In this document: positions 1 through 9,953 of the stretch, one piece after another
Layout of the letters: every line of letters begins with the position of its first letter
How positions within the stretch are numbered: the stretch's first letter is position 1
Notes under the pieces: model-generated
The model's input: the letters and a program-made list of their open reading frames with translations, nothing else
What the model was told of the DNA's origin: nothing
Databases searched by the model: none
Made by a program: the position numbers and the translations under genes
Assembly (NCBI RefSeq): GCF_003696345.1
Contig: NZ_RFLX01000004.1
Location: 222,409-286,408 of the forward strand
Direction of reading: 5' to 3'
DNA length: 64,000 nucleotides
Origin: Teichococcus wenyumeiae
Lineage (GTDB): Bacteria > Pseudomonadota > Alphaproteobacteria > Acetobacterales > Acetobacteraceae

Positions 1-534
1 GCCGATGGCGGCGCGGGTATGCAGCGGGCGCGCCAGGTTGGCCGTCGCGTCCTTCACGCCCACGATGTTGGGGTGCTTCGCCAGCCGCGCCATCGTCTCC
101 ACCGACATGTCCACGACCGAGCGGCCGGGGATGTTGTAGACCACGATCGGCAGGTCCACCGCATCGGCGATGGCGGTGAAGTGCAGGAACATGCCTTCCT
201 GCGTCGGCTTGTTGTAGTAGGGCGTGACGATCAGCGCCGCATCGGCGCCGGCTTCCTTGGCGTGGCGCGTCAGCTCGATGGCCTCATCGGTGCTGTTGCT
301 GCCGGTGCCGGCGATCACCGGCACGCGGCCGGCCGTGGCCTCGACGCAGAGTTCCACCACGCGGCGGTGCTCGTCATGTGAGAGGGTCGGGCTTTCGCCC
401 GTGGTGCCGACGGGAATCAGGCCCTGGGTGCCTTCGGCGATCTGCCATTCGCAGAGTTCCTGGAAGGCTTTCGCATCCAGCGACCCGTCCTCGGCCATCG
501 GCGTGATCAGCGCGACGAGGGATCCCTTGAACAT
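1..534 (-). CDS. dapA: 4-hydroxy-tetrahydrodipicolinate synthase (3' part outside window)
   Basis: This enzyme condenses pyruvate with aspartate semialdehyde in the cytoplasmic diaminopimelate/lysine pathway. The first 178 residues are visible and the gene runs off the left edge, so about 40% of a usual ~292-residue protein is missing from view. Visible family marks are GTTGESPTL (residues 43-51, with T44/T45), YYNKPTQEG (106-114), Y133 in VVYNIPGRS, and the Schiff-base lysine K161 in IVGVKDA. The start [13 protein letters not shown] matches the usual DapA N-terminus. It is transcribed divergently from the lytic transglycosylase gene at 714, with 179 bp between the two starts. Confidence 0.95.
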   Translation of the reverse strand, partial: MFKGSLVALITPMAEDGSLDAKAFQELCEWQIAEGTQGLIPVGTTGESPTLSHDEHRRVVELCVEATAGRVPVIAGTGSNSTDEAIELTRHAKEAGADAALIVTPYYNKPTQEGMFLHFTAIADAVDLPIVVYNIPGRSVVDMSVETMARLAKHPNIVGVKDATANLARPLHTRAAIG

Positions 535-570
535 CGGAGCGGCTTTCCTTCCGGGAGAGGCATTGGGTTC

Positions 571-590
571 CGCCGGCAGTGCTGCCGGCG
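571..590. repeat. 9-bp perfect inverted repeat between dapA and slt
   Basis: CGCCGGCAG and CTGCCGGCG flank a 2-base centre in the divergent dapA/slt intergenic region. A 2-base centre is too tight for a clean RNA hairpin of full length, so an operator or simply a GC-rich palindrome is as likely as an RNA structure. No regulator can be assigned. Confidence 0.35.
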
Positions 591-713
591 TCAGAGGCGC
601 GAAGCTAGGCGCGGCGAGGCTCCGGGACAAGCGTTGCGGGAATGTTTCACCGCCCTTGGCAACCCGATGTCTTCGCGACAAGTGGGGTTTGATCGGCTAG
701 GGTCCGCTCCGCC

Positions 714-2750
714 ATGCGCCGCCCTTGCCCTGCTCCCGCTCGACGCCCCACCCGCGCCCTGCTGCTGGCGCCCCTGCTCTTCGGCCTGGCATTGCCGGCC
801 GCCGCACAGCCCTGGGCCAATGAAAGCGCCCGCGCCGCCGGGCGCTCCGCCATCGCGGCGGCCAATGCCGGGCGCTGGCCGGATGCCGCGGCCCTGGCGG
901 TGACGGCGGACCCGCTGGCGGCCAAGCTGGTGCAATGGATGCGCCTGCAGGTGCGCGGCATGGCCACGACGGAGGAGATCGCCGCCTTCCTCTCCGCCAA
1001 CCCGGACTGGCCGATGCGCGCCACGCTGCTGGCCCGCGCCGAGGAACTGCTGCCCCTGATGCCCAGCGACGCGCTGGTGCTGCGACTTTATGAGCATGAG
1101 ACACCGCGCAGCCTGGGCGCCGCGCAGGCACTGGCCGATGCCCGCCAGCGCCAGGGCGCCGACCCCCTGCCCATCCTGCGGCAGGCATGGCGAGAAGCCT
1201 CGGCGGAAGCGCCGGACGAAGCCGTCTTCCTGGCCCGCAACGCCGCCATCCTGACCCCCGATGACCACCGCTTCCGGTTCGAGCGCCTGGCCTGGGCCCG
1301 GCAGTTCGCCGCCGCCGCCCGGCTGCTGCCCATGCTGCCCGCCGAGGCCCAGGCCACCGCCAGCCAGCGCCTGGCCCTGGCCGCCGAGCGTCCGGGTGCC
1401 GAGGCGGGGTTGCCTGCCCGCCCCACCGACATCGGCATGGCCGCCGAATGGGCCCGCTTCCTGCGGCGCCAGGACCGCGATGCCGAGGCCGCCGCCGTCT
1501 GGCAGGCCGCCGAGCCGTTGCAGGAGAACCTGACGCCCCAGGCCGCCAGCGCCATCTGGACGGAGCGGCCGGTGCTGGCCCGCAAGCTGCTGCGGCTGGG
1601 CAACCCGCAGGCCGCCTGGCGCGTCGCCGCCCGGCACGGCCAGCCTGCCGATACCGCCGGGCTGCACGATGCCGAATTCCTGGCCGGCTTCATTGCCCTG
1701 CGAAGGCTGAACGACCCGGCGCTGGCCGCCCGCCACTTCGCCGTGCTGGGGCAGGACAGCAGCAGCGTCATCACCCGCACCCGTGCCCATTACTGGCGCG
1801 GCCGGGCCGCCGCCGCGCTGGGCCGCGCCACCGAGGCGCGCGACCACTATCTGGAAGCCGCCGCCCTGCCCACCGGCTTCTATGGTCAGCTTGGTGCCCT
1901 GGCGTTGGGGGAAACGGCGCCGCAGCTTTCCGCCCGCATCACCGCCGTGGTGCCGGCCACCCCCAGCGCCGCCGCCGCTTCCGCCTTCCTGGACAAGGAG
2001 CTGGCACGGGCGGTGGTGACCCTGGCGGACCTGGGCGATACCAACCGCGCCCGCACCTTCCTGCTGCGGATCGAGGATCTGGCGCCCGACCCCGCCACCC
2101 AGGTGCTGACGGCGCGGCTGGCCAATTCCATCGGGCGGCCGGACCACGCGGTCTGGGTCGCCCGCCGCTCCGGCATCGATGGCGTGATGCTGCTGCCGGA
2201 GGGCTACCCAACGCCCTACCCCGTCACCAGCACCGGTCTGGCCGAGCCCGCCTTCATCAACGCCATCAGCCGGCAGGAAAGCAATTTCGACCCCGCCGCC
2301 GTCTCCCCCGCCAATGCACGCGGGCTGATGCAATTGCTGCCAGGCACGGCGGCGCAGGTGGCGCGGCAGATGGGCGTGCCGACCCAGGTGGCCTGGCTGA
2401 CCACGCAGCCGCAGCACAATATCATGCTGGGCTCGCAGTATCTGGCGGACCAGATCGCGCGCTTCGGCAACCTCGCCATGGCGGCGGCGGCCTTTAACGC
2501 CGGGCCGCGCCGGGTGGAGGAATGGCTGGTCACCTATGGCGACCCGCGCCTCGGCCCCACCGCCGATGGCGGCGACATGATCGACTGGATCGAGCAGATC
2601 CCCTTCAACGAAACGCGCAACTACGTGCAGCGGGTGGTGGAGAATGCCGTCATCTACCGGGCGCTGGACCCCGGCACGGCGGCCCTGGACCATCCGCTGA
2701 AGCCATGGCTGCCTTCGGGCAGCCTGATGCCGGCAACGGCGGCACGATGA
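714..2750 (+). CDS. slt: soluble lytic murein transglycosylase, Slt family
   Basis: It probably cleaves peptidoglycan glycan strands non-hydrolytically in the periplasm. The 678-residue protein starts with an Arg-rich n-region and a hydrophobic signal segment ending AQP near residue 32. A long alpha-helical superhelical region rich in TPR-like Ala/Arg repeats follows to about residue 500, and then a C-terminal SLT domain. The domain shows FINAISRQESNF with catalytic Glu at residue 522, ARGLMQLLPGTA, and the AAAFNAGPRRVEEW segment. Length and architecture fit E. coli Slt70. The stop overlaps the pgpA start as ATGA, implying translational coupling. Confidence 0.93.
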   Translation: MRRPCPAPARRPTRALLLAPLLFGLALPAAAQPWANESARAAGRSAIAAANAGRWPDAAALAVTADPLAAKLVQWMRLQVRGMATTEEIAAFLSANPDWPMRATLLARAEELLPLMPSDALVLRLYEHETPRSLGAAQALADARQRQGADPLPILRQAWREASAEAPDEAVFLARNAAILTPDDHRFRFERLAWARQFAAAARLLPMLPAEAQATASQRLALAAERPGAEAGLPARPTDIGMAAEWARFLRRQDRDAEAAAVWQAAEPLQENLTPQAASAIWTERPVLARKLLRLGNPQAAWRVAARHGQPADTAGLHDAEFLAGFIALRRLNDPALAARHFAVLGQDSSSVITRTRAHYWRGRAAAALGRATEARDHYLEAAALPTGFYGQLGALALGETAPQLSARITAVVPATPSAAAASAFLDKELARAVVTLADLGDTNRARTFLLRIEDLAPDPATQVLTARLANSIGRPDHAVWVARRSGIDGVMLLPEGYPTPYPVTSTGLAEPAFINAISRQESNFDPAAVSPANARGLMQLLPGTAAQVARQMGVPTQVAWLTTQPQHNIMLGSQYLADQIARFGNLAMAAAAFNAGPRRVEEWLVTYGDPRLGPTADGGDMIDWIEQIPFNETRNYVQRVVENAVIYRALDPGTAALDHPLKPWLPSGSLMPATAAR

Positions 2751-3244
2751 GCAAGCATGCCGAGCTTCCGGCGAATTTGCCGGAAGCCGCTCCCTCCGCC
2801 ATTCCTGCCGGCCTGCCGCGCTTCATCGCCAGCATGGGCGGGATAGGCTTCCTGCGCCCGGCGCCGGGCACCTGGGGCTCGGCCCTGGTGCTGCCGGTGG
2901 CGCTGGCGGGGTGGGAGGCAAGCCTCGCGCTGGGGCTGCTGCTGTCGCTGCTGGGCTGGTGGGCCCTGGTCCGGCTGCCGGAAGCGCGGCAGGACCCAAG
3001 CTGGGTGGTGGTGGATGAAGGCGCCGGGCAGTCCATCGCCCTGGCGGCACTGCCGGCGGCGGGCGTCACGGGCGTGCTGCTGGCCTTCCTGCTGTTCCGT
3101 GCCTTCGATATCCTGAAGCCCGGCCCGGTGGGCTGGGCCGACCGCCGCAAGGGCGCCGCCGGCGTCATGCTGGACGACATCATCGCCGGCGCCCTGGCCG
3201 CCGCCCTGCTGCTGGCCGCCCGCTGGATGGGAGTGACCCTGTAG
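2747..3244 (+). CDS. pgpA: phosphatidylglycerophosphatase A
   Basis: It dephosphorylates phosphatidylglycerol phosphate to phosphatidylglycerol at the inner membrane. The 165-residue protein has the PgpA signature: PAPGTWGSA near residues 40-48, VVVDEGAGQ (Asp/Glu metal-binding pair, shown as DE in this copy), FRAFDILKPGPVGWADR, and MLDDIIAGALAA toward the end, with about four hydrophobic segments. I chose the ATG overlapping the slt stop (ATGA); an upstream in-frame extension would lie wholly inside slt and lacks family resemblance. The downstream cinA-like gene starts 2 bp after the stop. Confidence 0.93.
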   Translation: MSKHAELPANLPEAAPSAIPAGLPRFIASMGGIGFLRPAPGTWGSALVLPVALAGWEASLALGLLLSLLGWWALVRLPEARQDPSWVVVDEGAGQSIALAALPAAGVTGVLLAFLLFRAFDILKPGPVGWADRRKGAAGVMLDDIIAGALAAALLLAARWMGVTL

Positions 3245-3246
3245 CC

Positions 3247-3759
3247 ATGCTGCCCCCCGAGATTCTGGAACAGGCCGAGCTGCTGCTGCAGATCCTGCAA
3301 TCGCGCGGCATCACCCTGGCCACCGCCGAATCCTGCACCGGCGGGCTGGTGGCGGCGGCGGTCACGGCCGTCCCCGGTTCCTCCGCCACGCTGCTGGGCG
3401 GCTATGTCACCTATTCCAACGAAGCCAAGGCGAAGTCGGTGGGCGTGGACCCGGCGCTGATCGCCCGCCTCGGCGCCGTCAGCGGCGAGGTGGCGGCGGC
3501 CATGGCCGAAGGCGCGGCGCGCGAGTCGGGCGCCACTATGGGCATCTCCACTACCGGCATCGCCGGGCCTGGCGGGGGCACCGATACCAAGCCTGTCGGG
3601 CTGGTCTATATCGGCTTGGCCATGGCCGGGCGCCCGACGCGGGTGGAGCGCCATGTCTTCCCCGGAGACCGCACGGCGGTGCGGGCGGCGACGGTCGCCA
3701 CCGCTTTCCGCATGGCGGCCGAAGAAGCCGCTGTTACTTCCCCTGGCAAAACGCACTGA
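3247..3759 (+). CDS. pncC: CinA C-terminal-domain protein, nicotinamide-nucleotide amidohydrolase (PncC type)
   Basis: The stand-alone CinA C-terminal domain deamidates nicotinamide mononucleotide to nicotinic acid mononucleotide, recycling pyridine nucleotide; that role is family knowledge. The 170-residue protein carries TAESCTGGLVAAAVT (about residues 26-40) with the catalytic Ser/Lys region, GGYVTYSNEAK, GAVSGEVAAAMAEGA, and STTGIAGPGGGTDTKPVG. No N-terminal molybdopterin-binding half is present. It follows pgpA by 2 bp and precedes secG by 23 bp, so slt-pgpA-cinA-secG reads as one operon. Confidence 0.9.
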   Translation: MLPPEILEQAELLLQILQSRGITLATAESCTGGLVAAAVTAVPGSSATLLGGYVTYSNEAKAKSVGVDPALIARLGAVSGEVAAAMAEGAARESGATMGISTTGIAGPGGGTDTKPVGLVYIGLAMAGRPTRVERHVFPGDRTAVRAATVATAFRMAAEEAAVTSPGKTH

Positions 3760-3782
3760 TCGCGGCTAGAAGCGGCCCCGCC

Positions 3783-4169
3783 ATGATGACAGTCCTGCTG
3801 GTCCTGCACCTTATCGTCACCCTCGCGCTGATCGGCGTTGTGCTGCTGCAGCGCAGCGAGGGCGGCGGGCTCGGCATTGGCTCCTCCGGGGGCATGGGCT
3901 CGTTCATGACCGGGCGCGGCACGGCCAACCTGCTGACCCGCACCACCGGCGTGCTGGCCACGCTGTTCATGGTGCTGGCGCTGGCCATGGCGCTGCTGGG
4001 CCGCGGCCAGTCCCGCCCCGGCTCCATCCTGGACCTGCCGCCCGGCCCCGCCATCCCCTCGGTGCCGACCAGCCAGGCGCCGGGCCCGAACCCCAGCACC
4101 ACGCAGCAGCCGACGACGACCCCGGCCCAGCCGGCGGCTCCGGCGCAGCCTTCGGTGCCGACGAACTGA
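3783..4169 (+). CDS. secG: preprotein translocase subunit SecG
   Basis: SecG is the small membrane subunit of the SecYEG channel. Two hydrophobic helices are visible (about residues 3-22 and 56-77) separated by the family segment VLLQRSEGGGLGIGSSGGMGSFMTGRG, of which the GGG-LG-GS-G core is diagnostic. A Pro/Gln/Thr-rich tail of about 45 residues follows, typical of alphaproteobacterial SecG. The start has two adjacent ATG codons (3783 and 3786) and no clear ribosome-binding site, so either could be used. A strong terminator follows at 4195. Confidence 0.92.
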   Translation: MMTVLLVLHLIVTLALIGVVLLQRSEGGGLGIGSSGGMGSFMTGRGTANLLTRTTGVLATLFMVLALAMALLGRGQSRPGSILDLPPGPAIPSVPTSQAPGPNPSTTQQPTTTPAQPAAPAQPSVPTN

Positions 4170-4194
4170 CATCGCCGCAGGCGGCGAGGTTTCC

Positions 4195-4228
4195 GGGCGC
4201 GGGAGGCGATGCCTCCGGCGCCCTTTTT
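4195..4228 (+). terminator. intrinsic terminator after secG
   Basis: GGGCGC-g-GGAGGC forms a stem with GCCTCC-g-GCGCCC across a 3-base GAT loop, followed by TTTTT. It closes the slt-pgpA-cinA-secG unit and lies 108 bp before pyrG. Confidence 0.85.
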
Positions 4229-4336
4229 GTGTGAGCAAGGCGCAGCGGGACCCGGGAGCCCGATGCGGCGCAGCAGAGCAGCGTTGCCGTTCTAGCGGGT
4301 TCCCGTGACCCCTGCGGCTTGGTAGAAAGGTGGCCC

Positions 4337-5965
4337 ATGACGCGGTTCGTTTTCATCACCGGCGGCGTGGTTTCCTCCCTCGGCAAAGGTATCGCGGCGG
4401 CCAGCCTCGCTGCCCTGTTGCAGGCCCGGGGCCACAAGGTCCGCCTGCGCAAGCTCGACCCCTATCTCAACGTCGATCCGGGCACGATGTCCCCGTATCA
4501 GCACGGTGAGGTCTTCGTCACCGACGACGGCGCCGAGGCCGATCTGGACCTCGGCCACTATGAGCGCTTCACCGGCGTGCATGCGACCAAGGGGGACAGC
4601 TACACCTCCGGCCGCATCTATGCCGAGGTGATCGCGAAGGAGCGCCGGGGCGACTATCTCGGCGGCACCGTGCAGGTCATCCCGCACATCACCGATGCCA
4701 TCAAGGAAGCCGCCACGGCCGACACGGACGGGCTGGACTTCGTGCTGATCGAGGTCGGCGGCACTGTGGGCGACATCGAGTCCCTGCCCTTCCTGGAAGC
4801 CCTGCGCCAGTTGCACAACGAGCTGGGCCCGCAGCGCAGCCTCTTCATGCACCTGACGCTGGTGCCCTACATCCCCTCGGCCGGCGAGCTGAAGACCAAG
4901 CCGACGCAGCACAGCGTCAAGGAGCTGCTGGGCCTGGGCATCCAGCCGCAGATCCTGCTCTGCCGCTGCGACCGCCCGATTCCCGAGAACGAGCGCCGCA
5001 AGATCGCGCTGTTCTGCAACGTGCGGCCCGAGAGCGTGATCCCGGCCCTGGATGCCAGCAGCATCTACGCGGTGCCGCTGCAGTACCACCAGGAAGGCCT
5101 GGACCGTGAAGTGCTGCGCCACTTCGGCATGTCGGTCTATGGCGAGCCGAAGCTGGACCGCTGGAACCGCATCGTCCATCGCCTGACCAACCCCGAGGGC
5201 GAGGTGAACATCGCCATCGTGGGCAAGTACATCTCGCTGCTCGATGCCTATAAGTCGCTGGCGGAAGCCCTGGTGCATGGCGGCATCCAGCACGGGGTGA
5301 AGGTTAACCTGAAATGGGTGGACAGCCAGGTCTTCGAGACGCCCAACGCGGTGGACCGCCTGGCGGGCATCCACGGCATCCTGGTGCCCGGCGGCTTCGG
5401 CGAGCGTGGCGCCGAGGGCAAGATCGAGGCCGTGCGCTTCGCCCGCGAGCACAAGGTGCCCTTCCTGGGCATCTGCTTCGGCATGCAGATGGCGGTGATC
5501 GAGGCGGCGCGGAACCTGGTGGGGCTGGAGAAGGCCTCCTCCACCGAGTTCGGCCCCTGCGAGGAGCCGGTGGTCGGCCTGATGACCGAGTGGCTGCGCG
5601 GCAACGAGCGTGAGAAGCGCGGGGCGGAGGGCGACCTGGGTGGCACCATGCGCCTGGGTTCCTACCCGGCCACGCTGGCCGAGGGATCGCTGGTGCAGCG
5701 GGTCTATGGCACCTCGGAGATCATGGAGCGCCACCGCCACCGCTACGAGGTGAATATCGGCTACCGCGAGCGGCTGGAGGAAGCCGGCCTGAAGTTCTCC
5801 GGCCTGTCGCCGGACGGGCTGCTGCCGGAAATCGTGGAATATCCCGATCACCCCTGGTTCATCGGCGTGCAGTACCACCCTGAGCTGAAGTCCAAGCCCT
5901 TCGATCCGCACCCGCTCTTCGCCGGCTTCGTCGGTGCCGCGGTGAAGCAGGCGCTGCTGGTCTAA
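4337..5965 (+). CDS. pyrG: CTP synthase
   Basis: It converts UTP to CTP using ATP and glutamine, the last step of pyrimidine nucleotide synthesis. The 542-residue protein has the synthase domain from [16 protein letters not shown] (P-loop) through about residue 265, then a class I glutamine amidotransferase domain. The nucleophile is C380 in GICFGMQ, and H514/E516 in QYHPELKS complete the triad. The start at 4337 is chosen over an in-frame codon at 4319 because it gives the canonical [11 protein letters not shown]-terminus and has AAAGGTGG 4 bases upstream. It sits between two terminators and is probably monocistronic. Confidence 0.97.
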   Translation: MTRFVFITGGVVSSLGKGIAAASLAALLQARGHKVRLRKLDPYLNVDPGTMSPYQHGEVFVTDDGAEADLDLGHYERFTGVHATKGDSYTSGRIYAEVIAKERRGDYLGGTVQVIPHITDAIKEAATADTDGLDFVLIEVGGTVGDIESLPFLEALRQLHNELGPQRSLFMHLTLVPYIPSAGELKTKPTQHSVKELLGLGIQPQILLCRCDRPIPENERRKIALFCNVRPESVIPALDASSIYAVPLQYHQEGLDREVLRHFGMSVYGEPKLDRWNRIVHRLTNPEGEVNIAIVGKYISLLDAYKSLAEALVHGGIQHGVKVNLKWVDSQVFETPNAVDRLAGIHGILVPGGFGERGAEGKIEAVRFAREHKVPFLGICFGMQMAVIEAARNLVGLEKASSTEFGPCEEPVVGLMTEWLRGNEREKRGAEGDLGGTMRLGSYPATLAEGSLVQRVYGTSEIMERHRHRYEVNIGYRERLEEAGLKFSGLSPDGLLPEIVEYPDHPWFIGVQYHPELKSKPFDPHPLFAGFVGAAVKQALLV

Positions 5966-5995
5966 GGGCCGATATCCGCGCAAAGGCGGCCAAGG

Positions 5996-7381
<1,386 letters not shown>

Positions 7382-7388
7382 AGCAACA

Positions 7389-7415
7389 GCCGGGCGCAAT
7401 TCTGTTGCGCCCGGC
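7389..7415 (+). terminator. hairpin after eno
   Basis: A perfect 11-bp stem, GCCGGGCGCAA paired with TTGCGCCCGGC across a 5-base loop, begins 8 bases after the eno stop. There is no T run behind it, so it may attenuate or protect the 3' end rather than terminate fully; ftsB lies 86 bp downstream. Confidence 0.55.
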
Positions 7416-7500
7416 ACTCCTGCCTTGCGCCCGCCGCAGGGCTGATTTTTACCTGACATCGTGAACGGCCATTCAGAATCGGCCGTGAAAGAGGATGCCG

Positions 7501-7824
7501 ATGCGGGCGATCAAGCGAGTGCTGAGCGTGCTCTTCGTTCCGGCGGTTTTTGCCGGGCTGTGCTGGCATTTCGCCTGGTATGCGGTGCATGGGCCGCGCG
7601 TCGGCTCGCTGGCGCGGGAAGCCAAGGCGGCCGAGATCGCTTCGGCCAAGATCGACCTGGCCAAGGCCGAGGCGCAGCGCGACAGCATGGAACGCCGCGT
7701 CGCTGGCCTGCGTGGCGACCTGATCGACCGGGACCAGCTGGATGAACGCGCCCGCGCCCTGCTGAACATGGTCGGCAAGGACGAGTTCGTCGCCCCCTAC
7801 GGCCCCGGCAAGCAGCTTTTCTAG
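7501..7824 (+). CDS. ftsB: septum formation initiator / FtsB-DivIC family protein
   Basis: FtsB-type proteins are single-pass components of the divisome (FtsQLB). This 107-residue protein has a short basic N-terminus, one membrane helix (about residues 6-27), and a coiled coil from about 36 to 72 rich in Ala/Lys/Glu heptads. The RDQLDERARALLNMVGKDEFV block is typical of the alphaproteobacterial family. I chose ATG 7501 because AAAGAGG lies 6 bases upstream; the ATG at 7495 abuts that site. In many relatives pdhA follows, but here the gene meets a convergent LysR gene and the two stop codons share CTAG. Confidence 0.88.
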   Translation: MRAIKRVLSVLFVPAVFAGLCWHFAWYAVHGPRVGSLAREAKAAEIASAKIDLAKAEAQRDSMERRVAGLRGDLIDRDQLDERARALLNMVGKDEFVAPYGPGKQLF

Positions 7825-8696
7825 CCCGCCAGTTCCAGCAGTGCCCGCGCGGCGCTGCTGGCATAGCGCTCCCGGTGCCGCAGCGCCTTGAAGCTGCGCG
7901 GCGGCAGTGACACCCCTGCCCTCGCCAGCAGCCCTGCGGCCAGATGCGGCGCCGCCGCGCGCTCCGACACCACCGCCGCGCCGCCGCCGCCTTCCACCGC
8001 CGCCAGCACTGCCTCGTTGGAGGGCAGTTCCAGCGCAACCTCCACATCGTCCAGCGACAGGCCGAGGCGCGGCAGCAGCACCTCGAAGGCCGCACGGGTG
8101 CCGGAGCCGGGCTCACGCATGATCCAGGCGGTTTCGGTCAGCCGGGCATGCGGCACAGGCTCGCCAGAACCCCAGGAATGGTTCAGCCCCACCACCACGA
8201 TCAACTGGTCCGCCGCCAGTGGGATCTGGATCAGCGCCGGTTCCTCCACCTCGCCTTCCACGAAGCCCAATTCGGTGGAGCCATCCATCAGCGCCTGCAC
8301 CACGCTGGTGGTATTGCCGGCGGTGACGCGCACCTGCACCCCCGGATGGCTGGCGCGGAAGCGCACCAGCAGCGGCGGCAACCAGTAGCTGGCCACGGTC
8401 TGGCTGGCCTGCACCGCCAGCGTGCCGCGCCGGGCGCCGCCCAGTTCCGACAGCACCAGTTCCGCCGCCTGGGCACGGGCCAGTACCCGCTCCGCCTCCG
8501 TGCGGAAGATGCGCCCGGCCTCGGTGAGTTCGATCCGCCGACCGACCCGGTGGAAGAGCGAGATGCCATGCCGGTTCTCCAGCGCCCGGATGGCGGCGCT
8601 GACGGCTGATTGCGTGAGGTTCAGGGCCTCGGCGGCGCGGGTGACATGCTCACGCTCCGCCACCGCCACGAAGATGCGGAGCTGATCCAGGGTCAT
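7821..8696 (-). CDS. LysR family transcriptional regulator (YeiE/CysB-like)
   Basis: The 291-residue protein has an N-terminal winged helix-turn-helix (LDQLRIFVAVAEREHVTRAAEALNLTQ, residues about 3-60) and a periplasmic-binding-like effector domain (about 90-290). It is divergent from the YeiH-type exporter gene at 8798 with 101 bp between. This is the same arrangement as E. coli yeiE-yeiH, so it probably controls that exporter; the effector is unknown. The C-terminal stop shares CTAG with the convergent ftsB stop. Confidence 0.9.
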   Translation of the reverse strand: MTLDQLRIFVAVAEREHVTRAAEALNLTQSAVSAAIRALENRHGISLFHRVGRRIELTEAGRIFRTEAERVLARAQAAELVLSELGGARRGTLAVQASQTVASYWLPPLLVRFRASHPGVQVRVTAGNTTSVVQALMDGSTELGFVEGEVEEPALIQIPLAADQLIVVVGLNHSWGSGEPVPHARLTETAWIMREPGSGTRAAFEVLLPRLGLSLDDVEVALELPSNEAVLAAVEGGGGAAVVSERAAAPHLAAGLLARAGVSLPPRSFKALRHRERYASSAARALLELAG

Positions 8697-8701
8697 GCGC
8701 C

Positions 8702-8751
8702 ATCAATCGAATTTTTCGAACGGAATGACAAGAACATCCCGTTGGATTGAT
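8702..8751. promoter_or_regulatory. candidate LysR operator between regulator and yeiH
   Basis: Two symmetrical elements are visible: TCGAA-TTT-TTCGA at 8707-8719, and the wider pair ATCAATC (8702-8708) with GATTGAT (8745-8751). The stretch is AT-rich compared with its surroundings and starts 5 bases from the regulator start codon. LysR proteins typically bind such paired half-sites; the assignment is by position only. Confidence 0.5.
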
Positions 8752-8797
8752 AAGTCTCCCTGGCCCAGAAGGTCCCTGAAACGAAACGGTTACCTGC

Positions 8798-9844
8798 ATG
8801 TCCTCCGCTGCTACGCGTCCCCGGGACGTCTCCCTCCCCTGGCTCGACAAATCCCGAGAGTTGCTGCCCGGCCTGCTGCTCTGCGCCGCTGTGGTGCTGG
8901 TGGCGGAGCTTCTGCAAGCCGCCGAGGTCGCGCTCTTTGGCCGCGCATGGCTGGAAAGCCTGGTGCTGGCCATTCTGATCGGTACGGTCGTGCGCAGCGT
9001 CTGGACGCCGCCGAAGCGCTTCAATGCGGGCATCGCCTTCAGCGCCAAGATGCTGCTGGAGATCGCGGTTATGCTGCTCGGCGCCTCGCTCAGCCTGCGG
9101 GCGATGCTGGCCGCCGGGCCGGTGCTGTTGCTGGGCATCGCCGCGGTGGTGGCCGTGTCCCTGGCCTTTTCCTTCGGCATCGGCCGCATGCTGGGGCTGC
9201 CGACCAAGATGGCCGTGCTGGTGGCCTGCGGCAATTCCATCTGCGGCAATTCGGCCATCGCCGCCGCCGCGCCGGTGATCGGGGCGGATGCCAAGGATGT
9301 CGCCTCTTCTATCGCTTTCACTGCGGTGCTGGGCGTGCTGGTGGTGCTGTTGCTGCCGCTGCTGATGCCGCTGCTGGGGCTCAATGAGCTGCAATACGGC
9401 GTGCTCGCCGGCCTAACTGTTTATGCCGTGCCGCAGGTCCTGGCTGCCACGGCCCCCGTCGCGGCCCTGAGCGTGCAGATTGGCACCCTGGTGAAGTTGG
9501 TGCGGGTGCTGATGCTCGGACCTGTGGTGCTGGGGCTGTCGCTGGTGGCGGGCCGCACGGGTGGCAAAAAGCCGCCGCTGTCGCGGCTGGTGCCATGGTT
9601 CATCCTGGGCTTTCTGGCCCTGGCCGGGCTGCGGGCCGCCGGCCTGCTGCCGGAAGCGGCGCTGGGCCCGATCTCCACGATGGCTGGCGTGCTCACGGTA
9701 CTTTCCATGGCGGCGCTGGGGCTTGGTGTCGATGTGCGGGTGGTGGCCCGGGCCGGCGCGCGCGTGACGGCGACGGTCGTGCTTTCCCTGCTGGCGCTGG
9801 GCGCCGCGGCGCTGGGGCTGATCCACCTGCTGCCGCCTGTTTGA
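8798..9844 (+). CDS. yeiH: YeiH family membrane protein (putative sulfate exporter, UPF0324)
   Basis: This is a 348-residue integral membrane protein with roughly ten hydrophobic helices. Family marks include LVLAILIGTVVRSVW, ACGNSICGNSAIAA (the conserved Gly-Asn pair repeated), and LGVDVRVVARAG near the end. Members have been proposed to export sulfate or sulfite, but the substrate cannot be read from sequence. The first residues MSSAATRPRDVSLPWLDKS are cytoplasmic-looking. It is divergent from the LysR gene that probably regulates it, and ends at a strong hairpin shared with the convergent hydrolase gene. Confidence 0.88.
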   Translation: MSSAATRPRDVSLPWLDKSRELLPGLLLCAAVVLVAELLQAAEVALFGRAWLESLVLAILIGTVVRSVWTPPKRFNAGIAFSAKMLLEIAVMLLGASLSLRAMLAAGPVLLLGIAAVVAVSLAFSFGIGRMLGLPTKMAVLVACGNSICGNSAIAAAAPVIGADAKDVASSIAFTAVLGVLVVLLLPLLMPLLGLNELQYGVLAGLTVYAVPQVLAATAPVAALSVQIGTLVKLVRVLMLGPVVLGLSLVAGRTGGKKPPLSRLVPWFILGFLALAGLRAAGLLPEAALGPISTMAGVLTVLSMAALGLGVDVRVVARAGARVTATVVLSLLALGAAALGLIHLLPPV

Positions 9845-9854
9845 CGGAACCAGA

Positions 9855-9887
9855 GCGCCGAGGGGCGGTTATTCCGCCCCTCGGCGC
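9855..9887. terminator. bidirectional-type hairpin between convergent genes
   Basis: GCGCCGAGGGGCGG pairs perfectly with CCGCCCCTCGGCGC (14 bp) across the 5-base loop TTATT. It lies 10 bp after the yeiH stop and 67 bp from the end of the convergent hydrolase. No T run is present on either strand. Confidence 0.6.
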
Positions 9888-9953
9888 GCAACCGAAGCCG
9901 GGGCGCGCGGTTCTGGCTTTATGCTGGCCCTCACCCCTCGCGCCCCAGCCTCC

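Noticed and set aside
591..2693. 700-codon open frame on the minus strand opposite slt
   Set aside because: It is antisense to a gene with clear SLT-family motifs, its translation is low-complexity Arg/Gly/His-rich text, and such frames are expected opposite GC3-saturated genes.
4292..5983. 563-codon minus-strand frame opposite pyrG
   Set aside because: It is a shadow of the CTP synthase gene, without any family signature.
7495..7500. Upstream ATG for ftsB
   Set aside because: It abuts the ribosome-binding sequence; ATG 7501 has proper spacing.
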